From: Actinomycetota bacterium
GTDB taxonomy: Bacteria; Actinomycetota; Actinomycetes; S36-B12
NCBI GenBank assembly: GCA_009726075.1
Contig: WLND01000165.1
Span: 1 to 5,055 of the forward strand
Length of the DNA stretch: 5,055 bases
Reading direction: 5' to 3'
The translations under genes and the position numbers were made by a program. How positions within the stretch are numbered: position 1 is the first letter of the stretch; each line of letters begins with the position of its first letter. Below are positions 1-5,055 of the stretch, in pieces. A model generated the notes under the pieces. That model was not told the DNA's origin. It saw nothing but the letters and a program-made list of their open reading frames with translations, and did no database searches.

Positions 1-409
1 CGTTGTGCTGGATCGGCTCGCCCGGGCCGACAACCGCAGTGCCGGGCTTGCTGAAGAGCACCGGCCTGGTCGGGAGCTCCTTCGCGGTGTCGAGGGTGCG
101 GCTCGACTCTTCGACATGCTCGACGTAGTTCAGGCCGACCCCGACGATCTTGCCGGGACGAAGCGGGGCGCGAAGGGTGACGTCAGCCAGCGCGTAGGTT
201 AGGTCGCTCGACCACGCGTCAGCACCAGCCACTGCCGCGCGTACGGAGTCATGGAGGCCAGGACCGGCGGCGATGTAGTCGATGAGCCGCTCGGGGACGG
301 TGACCGAGCCTTCGAGTGCCCGACGCAGGTCGATGACGGTGTCGCCGTCGATCACAAGCCCGACCATCGACGGGCCCTGCTCTGTCGTGCTGAACGTGAC
401 AAACCGCAT
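1..409 (-). CDS. FAH-family hydrolase, C-terminus cut by window edge
   Basis: This is the N-terminal 136 residues of a fumarylacetoacetate hydrolase (FAH) superfamily protein, read leftward and still open at base 1. The ATG at 407-409 has a good ribosome binding site 7 bases upstream. Residues 1-80 look like the small N-terminal domain common in this family (MRFVTFS..., then GLVIDGDTVIDLRRAL). The catalytic fold begins with PGKIVGVGLNYVEHVEE at about 85-101, matching the family's GxNYxxHxxE signature, followed by PVLFSKPGTAVVGPGEPI at about 116-133. The metal-binding Glu and Asp residues lie beyond the edge and cannot be judged; full members usually have about 280-300 residues. Known members act on acylpyruvates such as fumarylpyruvate, maleylpyruvate and acetopyruvate, or decarboxylate related diacids. 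It lies 28 bases downstream of the nitrilase on the same strand, so it is probably cotranscribed. Beside a gentisate-type dioxygenase, a maleylpyruvate or fumarylpyruvate hydrolase role is the best guess. Family certain, substrate inferred. Confidence 0.87.
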   Translation of the reverse strand, partial: MRFVTFSTTEQGPSMVGLVIDGDTVIDLRRALEGSVTVPERLIDYIAAGPGLHDSVRAAVAGADAWSSDLTYALADVTLRAPLRPGKIVGVGLNYVEHVEESSRTLDTAKELPTRPVLFSKPGTAVVGPGEPIQHN

Positions 410-416
410 GGCGTTG

Positions 417-422
417 CTCCTT
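417..422 (-). promoter_or_regulatory. Ribosome binding site of the FAH-family gene
   Basis: On the minus strand the sequence reads AAGGAG, followed by 7 bases and then ATG. It sits inside the 28-base gap after the nitrilase stop codon (438-440). That leaves no obvious room for a separate promoter and supports cotranscription with the nitrilase. Confidence 0.75.
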
Positions 423-437
423 GGTGGTGGACGAGGA

Positions 438-1448
438 CTATGGCTGGGTCAGCTGGTCAGGTGCGAACGACTGTGGTGCTAGGACGGGCGGATCGGCGAA
501 CACCACCCGTGACTGGGGCTCCCGGTTCACGTGGAGCTGGAAGATGTCGAAACGGTTGTAGTGGCCGATGATGTCGTGCATCTGCTTGGGCTGGATGCAT
601 GCGTTGAGGTCGATGTCGGCGTAGACGATGCCCTCGACGTCGATGAGCGGTTCGCTCACCAGCCGGCCGTCGGGGCCGAAGATGCCGCTGAAGGCCGAGT
701 GCTTTCGCTCGAGCATGGCCCTTGACGCATCGTCATGTGCCACGATGTCGACGATCTCGGGGGTGATCGACGAGCAGGCGACGACCGTGAACACCTTGCC
801 CTCGAAGGAATGGGCCGCCGCCCGGACCTTGATCGCCTCCACCATGTCGTAGTCGGCCGGAGCCGTGGGCAGGGCGATGTACGTCGCGCAGTGCACATTC
901 TCACCCTGGGCGAGCAGTGCGAAGCGCGCGAGCGTGTTGGTGTTCTCTCCGCAGGCCAGACCCCCGAGGCGACCGGTGCTCGTGTCGTAGACCCGCAGGG
1001 AACTGCCGTCGCCCCCCGCCCAGGTGAGCTTCTCCGCCCACGTGGGCACGAGTTTGCGGTGCACCCCGAGCAGCTCGCCGGTGCCGCTGATGAACAGGAG
1101 CGAGTTGTAGAGGGTGCCCATCGAGAACGGATCGCGCTCATTCACGCCGATGACCACCTGGGCTCCGGCCGCCCGGGCAGCGGCGCACAGGGCGTCGACC
1201 TCGGGGCCGGGCACGTTGATCGCCGCACGGAAGAGTCGCTCGAACCAGGCACTTCCCTGAACCGGGGTCATCGTCCAGTTCCAGTAGGGGTATCCGGGAA
1301 TGAACACCTCGGGAAAGACGATGAGCCGGGCACCGCCTGCCGCTGCTTCGGCGATAAGCCCGCACGCCTTGGCGACGGTAGCCTCCGTATCGAGGAACAC
1401 CGGTGCCGCCTGGACCGCCGCTGCCCTGAACTGCCCGTAGTCGGTCAC
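438..1448 (-). CDS. Nitrilase (carbon-nitrogen hydrolase family)
   Basis: A 336-residue cytoplasmic enzyme expected to hydrolyse a nitrile to a carboxylic acid and ammonia. Its length is typical of true nitrilases. The Glu-Lys-Cys triad is complete: E47 in VFPEVFIPGYPYWNW, K132 in HRKLVPTWAEKLTW, and C166 in GGLACGENTNTLARF. The motif QGENVHCATY follows the cysteine, and GHYNRFDIFQLHVN near the C-terminus is characteristic of the nitrilase branch rather than amidases or ureidopropionases. I chose the GTG at 1446-1448 because GGAGGAG lies 5 bases upstream and the conserved domain starts a few residues later (FRAAAVQAAP). An ATG at 1533-1535 would add 29 residues unlike the family and overlap a palindrome. 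After the catalytic Cys there is Gly rather than the Trp seen in many nitrilases, so aliphatic, arylacetonitrile or aromatic substrates cannot be separated. It heads the leftward unit, divergent from the dioxygenase gene, and is followed by the FAH-family gene. Confidence 0.92.
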   Translation of the reverse strand: MTDYGQFRAAAVQAAPVFLDTEATVAKACGLIAEAAAGGARLIVFPEVFIPGYPYWNWTMTPVQGSAWFERLFRAAINVPGPEVDALCAAARAAGAQVVIGVNERDPFSMGTLYNSLLFISGTGELLGVHRKLVPTWAEKLTWAGGDGSSLRVYDTSTGRLGGLACGENTNTLARFALLAQGENVHCATYIALPTAPADYDMVEAIKVRAAAHSFEGKVFTVVACSSITPEIVDIVAHDDASRAMLERKHSAFSGIFGPDGRLVSEPLIDVEGIVYADIDLNACIQPKQMHDIIGHYNRFDIFQLHVNREPQSRVVFADPPVLAPQSFAPDQLTQP

Positions 1449-1453
1449 GCCTG

Positions 1454-1460
1454 CTCCTCC
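1454..1460 (-). promoter_or_regulatory. Ribosome binding site fixing the GTG start of the nitrilase
   Basis: The minus strand reads GGAGGAG, then 5 bases (CAGGC), then GTG. This near-ideal site decides in favour of the GTG at 1446-1448 over the upstream in-frame ATG at 1533-1535, which starts a reading frame without family similarity. Confidence 0.8.
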
Positions 1461-1482
1461 CTGCCTTGCCTCGAGCTTGGTC

Positions 1483-1496
1483 CGGCACTCGTGCCG
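1483..1496. repeat. Inverted repeat CGGCAC-TC-GTGCCG, possible operator
   Basis: Two 6-base arms, CGGCAC and GTGCCG, are exact reverse complements separated by TC. The element lies 35-48 bases upstream of the nitrilase GTG. Its symmetry and position fit a repressor or activator site, but short GC-rich inverted repeats also arise by chance in such DNA. No second copy was noticed in the window. Confidence 0.4.
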
Positions 1497-1519
1497 TCCA
1501 ATGCGACCGAAGGCTAGCA

Positions 1520-1534
1520 TTTGATCAAAGATCA
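1520..1534. repeat. Palindrome TTTGATCAAA with overlapping direct repeat, possible operator
   Basis: Bases 1520-1529 are a perfect 10-base palindrome. The half GATCA recurs at 1530-1534, giving GATCA-AA-GATCA at 1523-1534. This AT-rich symmetric element stands out in GC-rich DNA, and it lies roughly midway between the divergent starts, 72 bases from the nitrilase GTG and 65 from the dioxygenase ATG. That placement suits a shared operator. The binding protein family cannot be named from this alone. Confidence 0.45.
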
Positions 1535-1580
1535 CGGTAGCGTTTCACCCACACAATTGGCCTATGCCGACTGGACGCTC

Positions 1581-1586
1581 AGGGAG
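1581..1586 (+). promoter_or_regulatory. Ribosome binding site of the dioxygenase gene
   Basis: AGGGAG followed by 7 bases and ATG at 1594. It supports this start over the in-frame ATG at 1564, which has no comparable site upstream and adds ten residues (MPTGRSGSRT) without family character. Confidence 0.7.
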
Positions 1587-1593
1587 CCGAACC

Positions 1594-2694
1594 ATGATCG
1601 AAGACGTCATCGGACGAGCGCGGGTGAACTCGACCCCCGAACTCGAGGAGTACTACGCGCGCCTCGCGAAACTCGGCTCGGGTGCCCTGTGGACCGTCGC
1701 CAATGAGATTGAGCCCTGGTATCCGCAACCCCGCTCAATCCCGATGCACTGGCGATACGAAGACCTTCGTCCCCTCGTGGTCGAGTCCTCCCGACTCGTC
1801 ACCGGCGACGATGCCGGACGTCGGGTCGTCTTCCTCGTCAACGATGAGCGGCGCGACGTGTCAGCCGCGGTCGGCCTGCTCTACACCGGCCTGCAGATCA
1901 TGAACCCCGGCGAGTCGATGACGGCCCACCGGCACGCAGCGGCGGCCCTGCGATTCGTCATCGAGGGCGAGGGCGCCTGGACCATCGTCAACGGCGATCG
2001 CCTGAAGGTCGGTCCCAATGACTTCGCCATCACGCCCAAAGGCACTTGGCATGAGCACGGCAACGAGTCCGACACCACTCAGGTGATCTGGCAGGACGGC
2101 CTGGACATCCCCCTCGTCAATGCCCTCGACGCGAACTTCTACGAGGTCCATCCCGATCTCCGCCAGATCCCCGGCAGGGTCGTGAACACCTCCCTGCTCG
2201 AGCACGGCAGCGGAATCCTCAAGCCCGACGGCCGGTCCTGGTCGAAGCGGTACCCCCCCCTGCTCGCCTACCCGTGGGCGCGCACCTACGAGGCGCTAGC
2301 CGACCTCGCGAGGGTGAGCGACGGCACCCCCTACGACGGCGTGATCATGGAATACGTGAACCCGCATACCGGGGGCTCGGTCATGCCGACCATGGGCGCC
2401 CACATGCAGCTGCTCCAGCCATCGCAGGCGACCCTCGCCCATCGGCATACCGGCTCGGTGATCTACCACGTCGCCAAGGGCTGTGGTCATTCCATCGTGG
2501 CGGGACGCCGCTTCGACTGGAAGGAGCACGACATCTTCTGCGTGCCCTCGTGGGCGTGGCACGAGCACATCAACGATGACGCGAACAACGACGCCTGCCT
2601 GTTTTCCTTCAATGACTTCCCGATGATCAACGCCCTTGATCTCCAAGCCGAGGAAGCGATGGACGCGAACGGCGGCCATCAGGATCTCGGCTAG
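1594..2694 (+). CDS. Gentisate 1,2-dioxygenase-type bicupin ring-cleavage dioxygenase
   Basis: A 366-residue protein with two cupin domains, the usual size for gentisate 1,2-dioxygenases, which are Fe(II)- and O2-dependent and open gentisate to maleylpyruvate. The N-terminal cupin carries the iron ligands H112 and H114 (AHRH) and H153 (WHEHGN). The intervening text ALRFVIEGEGAWTIVNG and FAITPKGTWHEHGN is family-typical. By hand alignment, Y97, Q101, R120 and H155 occupy positions that line the active site in salicylate 1,2-dioxygenase. The C-terminal cupin also keeps H283, H285 and H323 (LAHRHTGS, WAWHEH). Related enzymes take salicylate, 1-hydroxy-2-naphthoate or 5-nitrosalicylate, so the substrate remains open; Tyr rather than Trp at position 97 leans towards gentisate, from memory. 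It begins the rightward unit and is followed after 13 bases by the dehydrogenase, so the two are probably translated from one message. An 8-C run falls inside the gene at 2253-2260. Confidence 0.88.
   Translation: MIEDVIGRARVNSTPELEEYYARLAKLGSGALWTVANEIEPWYPQPRSIPMHWRYEDLRPLVVESSRLVTGDDAGRRVVFLVNDERRDVSAAVGLLYTGLQIMNPGESMTAHRHAAAALRFVIEGEGAWTIVNGDRLKVGPNDFAITPKGTWHEHGNESDTTQVIWQDGLDIPLVNALDANFYEVHPDLRQIPGRVVNTSLLEHGSGILKPDGRSWSKRYPPLLAYPWARTYEALADLARVSDGTPYDGVIMEYVNPHTGGSVMPTMGAHMQLLQPSQATLAHRHTGSVIYHVAKGCGHSIVAGRRFDWKEHDIFCVPSWAWHEHINDDANNDACLFSFNDFPMINALDLQAEEAMDANGGHQDLG
2253..2260 (+). repeat. Run of eight C within the dioxygenase gene
   Basis: A homopolymer of eight C encodes Tyr220 (last base), Pro221 and Pro222 with the following codon's first base. 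The reading frame continues normally into conserved-looking sequence (LLAYPWARTYEAL), so the gene is intact here. Such runs are prone to slippage or sequencing error. Confidence 0.9.
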
Positions 2695-2707
2695 GCGACG
2701 ACCGCAC

Positions 2708-3778
2708 ATGACCGACCACACGCTCACCATCGCCGCGATCCCCGGCGACGGCATCGGTAACGAGGTACTCCCTGCGGCCACCCGCGTGCTCGATCGCGCG
2801 ACAGCAATGGCCGGCATCCGAATCGACTGGACGTGGCTCGACTGGGGATGCGACCACTTCGTGCGAACCGGGTCGATGATGCCAGCCGACGGCATCGCGC
2901 GGCTGAGCCAGCACGAGGCCGTCTTCCTCGGTGCCGTCGGCCGTCTCGACGTCCCAGACCACGAATCGCTGTGGGGCCTGCTCATCCCGATCCGCCGGGC
3001 CTTCGATCAATACGTGAACCTGCGCCCGGTGCGCCAGTTCGAGGGCGTCGAGCCGCGCGTGCGGCTGCCCGAGGGAGCTCGGGTCGACATGGTGATCGTG
3101 CGCGAGAACACCGAGGGCGAGTACTCGGAGATCGGCGGACGCTACGGGCGCGGCACTCCTCGCGAGTTTGCCCTCCAGGAGAACATCTTCACCAGGGTCG
3201 GTATCGAGCGCATCGCCCGCTACGCCTTCGACCGGGCGGCTGAACGCCGCGGACACGTCACCTCGGCAACCAAGTCCAACGGCATCATCCACACCATGCC
3301 GTTCTGGGACGAGGTCGTGGCCGAGATCTCGACCGAATACCCGGCTGTCTCGCTGCGCAAGGTGCTCATCGACGCGCTCGCCGCCGAGATGGTGCAGCGT
3401 CCGCACGAGTTCGATGTCGTCGTGGCGTCCAATCTCTTCGGCGACATCCTCTCCGACCTCGCGGCGGCGACCGTTGGCAGCCTCGGCGTCGCCGCGTCAG
3501 CGAACCTCAATCCCGAGCGGCTCTTCCCGTCGATGTTCGAACCGGTCCACGGGTCGGCGCCGGACATCTCCGGGCGAGGCATCGCTAACCCGGTCGCAGC
3601 AATCTGGTCAGGGGCGATGATGCTCGACCACCTCGGGCATGCCGACATCGCCGCCGGCATCCTCGACGCGGTCACGGCATCATTGCGCGAGCCCGCGACC
3701 CGCACCGCGGACCTCGGCGGCACCGCCGACACCGAGCAGGTCACCGCCGCGATCCTCGCCGGCCTCGACCCACAGTGA
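2708..3778 (+). CDS. dmlA: D-malate/tartrate dehydrogenase-type beta-decarboxylating dehydrogenase
   Basis: A 356-residue member of the isocitrate/isopropylmalate dehydrogenase superfamily, probably NAD- and divalent-metal-dependent. Such enzymes oxidise and decarboxylate a 2-hydroxydiacid, for example D-malate to pyruvate and CO2. IPGDGIGNEV opens the fold at 11-20. PDHESLWGLLIPIRRAFDQ and YVNLRPVR (83-109) are the hallmark of the D-malate/tartrate dehydrogenase branch rather than 3-isopropylmalate dehydrogenase. R96, R106, R132 (VRENTEGEY), Y139, K189 (ATKSNG), D222, D246 and D250 supply substrate, catalytic and metal positions. FEPVHGSAPDISGRGIANP (277-295), with Asp-Ile after Ala-Pro, fits NAD rather than NADP. 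The ATG at 2708 lies 13 bases after the dioxygenase stop with only a weak site (AGGCGA, 2693-2698), suggesting translational coupling; an in-frame ATG at 2636 lies within the upstream gene and adds non-family residues. D-malate, tartrate and a pathway-specific diacid cannot be separated by sequence alone. Confidence 0.86.
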   Translation: MTDHTLTIAAIPGDGIGNEVLPAATRVLDRATAMAGIRIDWTWLDWGCDHFVRTGSMMPADGIARLSQHEAVFLGAVGRLDVPDHESLWGLLIPIRRAFDQYVNLRPVRQFEGVEPRVRLPEGARVDMVIVRENTEGEYSEIGGRYGRGTPREFALQENIFTRVGIERIARYAFDRAAERRGHVTSATKSNGIIHTMPFWDEVVAEISTEYPAVSLRKVLIDALAAEMVQRPHEFDVVVASNLFGDILSDLAAATVGSLGVAASANLNPERLFPSMFEPVHGSAPDISGRGIANPVAAIWSGAMMLDHLGHADIAAGILDAVTASLREPATRTADLGGTADTEQVTAAILAGLDPQ

Positions 3779-3868
3779 TCCACCCCACGGAGCCAAGCGC
3801 TTGTCCGCACGACTCACGATGCACGATGCTGGACCCGTCACGCGACACGACCCAGGGAGCAGAAAATC
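3779..3868 (+). other. Intergenic gap with short palindrome and tandem repeat
   Basis: Ninety bases separate the dehydrogenase from the IorA-type gene. They include the perfect palindrome CAAGCGCTTG (3794-3803) and a 7-base tandem repeat, ACGATGC twice (3816-3829). I see no convincing terminator hairpin with a T-run and no clear promoter. The genes may share a transcript, or the gap may hold a second promoter. Confidence 0.5.
3854..3859 (+). promoter_or_regulatory. Ribosome binding site of the IorA-type gene
   Basis: AGGGAG followed by 9 bases, including an A-rich stretch, and then ATG at 3869. It fixes the start of the downstream gene. Confidence 0.7.
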
Positions 3869-5055
3869 ATGGCTGAGCGTTCGTTTGCGGCAGAAGTCCA
3901 GGAGCTGCGACTCGGTGCCGGGGAGGAGTTTCGGGGAGAGGGCATCCTCGCCGTGACCAAGGCCCTCCTCCAGTCGGGGGTCGCCTACGTCGGCGGTTAC
4001 CAGGGAGCGCCAATCTCCCACCTGATGGACGTGCTCGGCGACGCCCAGGACATTCTCGACGAGCTCGGGATCTACTTCGAGAACAGTGCCTCCGAGGCCA
4101 CGGCTGCCGCGTCGCTCGCAGCGTCCGTCCACTACCCGCTGCGCGGCGCCATCACCTTCAAGTCCACCGTCGGGTTCAACGTCGCGTCCGATGCCCTCGC
4201 GAACCTCTCATCCGGGGGCGTCCTCGGGGGCGCGCTCGTCATCATCGGCGAGGACTACGGCGAGGGCGCGAGCATCATGCAGGAGCGAACCCATGCCTTC
4301 GCCATGAAGTCGCAGATGTGGCTTCTGGACCCTCGCCCGAATCTCACCGCGATCGTTGACATGGTCGAAAAAGGCTTCGAGCTCTCCGAGATCAGCAACA
4401 CCCCGGTCATCCTCGAACTGCGCCTGCGGTCCTGCCACCTGCACGGAGCGTTCACCACAAAGGACAACCGGCGGCCCGATTTCACGATCGCCGAGGCCCT
4501 CGAGCACCCCAAGCACGATCTCAGTCGCGTTGTGCTCCCCCCGGCGAGCTTTCTGCACGAGCAGGAGAAGGTCAACAAGCGCTGGCCTGCCGCGGTTCAG
4601 TACATCAAGGACAACAGCCTCAATGAGTTCGTGGCCGAGAAGGACAAGGACTTCGGGATCATCCTCCAGGGCGGCCTGTTCAACAACGTGAATCGTGCCC
4701 TCGAACTGCTGGGCCTGTCCGACCCGTACGGCAACAGCGACATCCCGCTCTACGTTATGAACGTCACCTATCCGGTCATTGACGACGAGGTCATCCGATT
4801 CTGCGAGGGCAAGCGCGCGGTTCTGCTCGTCGAGGAGGGGCAGCCCGACTTCATCGAGCAGAACATCCAGGCCGTGCTGCGTCGGGCCGACGCCACCGCG
4901 AAACTGCACGGCAAGGACCTGCTGCCCGTCGCGGGCGAGTACACGCCCGCCGCGGTCACGAAGGGGGTGCTCGCCTTCGTCCAGAAGTACGCCCCCGAAT
5001 TACTCGATCAGGACAATCTCCCCACCTCGACCCTGCCGGCGACTGACCCGCGCAG
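3869..5055 (+). CDS. iorA: Indolepyruvate ferredoxin oxidoreductase-type alpha subunit, C-terminus cut by window edge
   Basis: The first 395 residues of a thiamine diphosphate-dependent 2-oxoacid:ferredoxin oxidoreductase subunit, open at base 5055. Enzymes of this kind convert arylpyruvates or other 2-oxoacids plus CoA to acyl-CoA, CO2 and reduced ferredoxin in the cytoplasm. Residues about 20-200 form the pyruvate:ferredoxin-oxidoreductase N-terminal domain: GEGILAVTKALLQSGVAYVG, GYQGAPISHLMDVL, ENSASEATAAASLAA with E76 as the probable cofactor-contacting Glu, KSTVGFNVASDALANL, GGALVIIGEDYGEGASIMQER, and NTPVILELRLRSCHLHG. Residues about 262-340 (GIILQGGLFNNVNRALELL, VLLVEEGQPDFIEQNIQAVL) resemble the following domain II. 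The thiamine-diphosphate-binding half and any iron-sulfur domain, normally C-terminal in IorA, lie outside the window; full alpha subunits have about 600-750 residues. A beta subunit (iorB) would be expected just downstream. The substrate is not settled: indolepyruvate is only the family name. Its place behind ring-cleavage genes suggests a 2-oxoacid in aromatic catabolism. Confidence 0.86.
   Translation, partial: MAERSFAAEVQELRLGAGEEFRGEGILAVTKALLQSGVAYVGGYQGAPISHLMDVLGDAQDILDELGIYFENSASEATAAASLAASVHYPLRGAITFKSTVGFNVASDALANLSSGGVLGGALVIIGEDYGEGASIMQERTHAFAMKSQMWLLDPRPNLTAIVDMVEKGFELSEISNTPVILELRLRSCHLHGAFTTKDNRRPDFTIAEALEHPKHDLSRVVLPPASFLHEQEKVNKRWPAAVQYIKDNSLNEFVAEKDKDFGIILQGGLFNNVNRALELLGLSDPYGNSDIPLYVMNVTYPVIDDEVIRFCEGKRAVLLVEEGQPDFIEQNIQAVLRRADATAKLHGKDLLPVAGEYTPAAVTKGVLAFVQKYAPELLDQDNLPTSTLPATDPR

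Larger units (their letters stand above)
1449..1593. promoter_or_regulatory. Divergent intergenic control region
   Basis: These 145 bases separate the leftward nitrilase start from the rightward dioxygenase start, so promoters for both units should lie here. It contains two perfect inverted repeats, at 1483-1496 and 1520-1529, and a locally AT-richer stretch around 1515-1560. I could not find a convincing -35/-10 pair for either direction: candidates such as CACAAT at 1552-1557 lack a matching -35 box. No regulator gene is visible in the window. The presence of a control region is inferred from layout; the exact sites are not established. Confidence 0.6.

Noticed and set aside
735..1517. A 260-codon open frame on the plus strand opposite the nitrilase gene
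   Set aside because: It lies wholly antisense to a gene with a complete catalytic triad, shows no recognisable domain, and is Arg/Gly/Asp/His rich as expected for shadow frames in high-GC DNA.
1520..1529. An FNR/CRP-type site at TTTGATCAAA
   Set aside because: FNR sites have TTGAT and ATCAA separated by four bases; here the halves overlap with no spacer.
1449..1535. An upstream ATG at 1533-1535 as nitrilase start
   Set aside because: It would add 29 residues lacking family similarity and run through the central palindrome, while the GTG at 1446-1448 has an excellent ribosome binding site and places the catalytic Glu at the usual position.
1521..1557. A sigma-70-like promoter using TTGATC and CACAAT
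   Set aside because: The spacing of about 25 bases is too long and no better hexamer pair was found, so I do not claim a specific promoter.
2627..3406. A 259-codon minus-strand open frame across the dehydrogenase gene
   Set aside because: It is antisense to a well-supported dehydrogenase and has no family motif or ribosome binding site.
3829..3860. A terminator hairpin before the IorA-type gene
   Set aside because: Only 3-4 base complementary stretches are present and no T-run follows.
4208..4909. A 233-codon minus-strand open frame opposite the IorA-type gene
   Set aside because: Composition is typical of antisense shadows, and the sense strand carries clear oxidoreductase motifs throughout.

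Overview
The window looks like a catabolic locus from a high-GC bacterium. An actinobacterium (perhaps Micrococcales) is my best guess. The grounds are strong third-position G/C bias with CTC, GCC, GAC and ATC codons, a GTG start, and purine-rich ribosome binding sites before four of the five genes. No ribosomal or phylogenetic marker is present, so a high-GC proteobacterium cannot be excluded; the last gene in particular is of a type I also associate with proteobacteria. There is no tRNA, rRNA, CRISPR array, insertion sequence or other mobile-element signature.

Layout: five genes lie in two divergent units on either side of a 145-base intergenic region (1449-1593). Leftward are a true-nitrilase-type carbon-nitrogen hydrolase (440s to 1448) and, 28 bases behind it, a fumarylacetoacetate hydrolase (FAH) family gene that runs off the left edge (409 to 1). 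Rightward are a gentisate 1,2-dioxygenase-type bicupin (1594-2694), a D-malate/tartrate dehydrogenase-type beta-decarboxylating dehydrogenase starting 13 bases later (2708-3778), and, after a 90-base gap, the alpha subunit of an indolepyruvate ferredoxin oxidoreductase-type enzyme (IorA) that runs off the right edge (3869 to 5055). The intergenic region holds two short perfect inverted repeats that are good candidates for regulator binding.

How the genes may work together (inference): ring cleavage of gentisate or a related 2-hydroxybenzoate by the bicupin gives maleylpyruvate or an analogue. An FAH-family enzyme could hydrolyse this to pyruvate plus maleate or fumarate. If maleate is made and hydrated to D-malate, the adjacent dehydrogenase would convert it to pyruvate and CO2. 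The nitrilase could supply a carboxylic acid from an aromatic or arylaliphatic nitrile, and the IorA-type enzyme would oxidatively decarboxylate a 2-oxoacid to an acyl-CoA. The combination of nitrilase, gentisate-type dioxygenase, D-malate-type dehydrogenase and 2-oxoacid:ferredoxin oxidoreductase is not a textbook operon, and its real substrate is the main open question. No regulator, transporter, maleylpyruvate isomerase, maleate hydratase or IorB is visible in this window.
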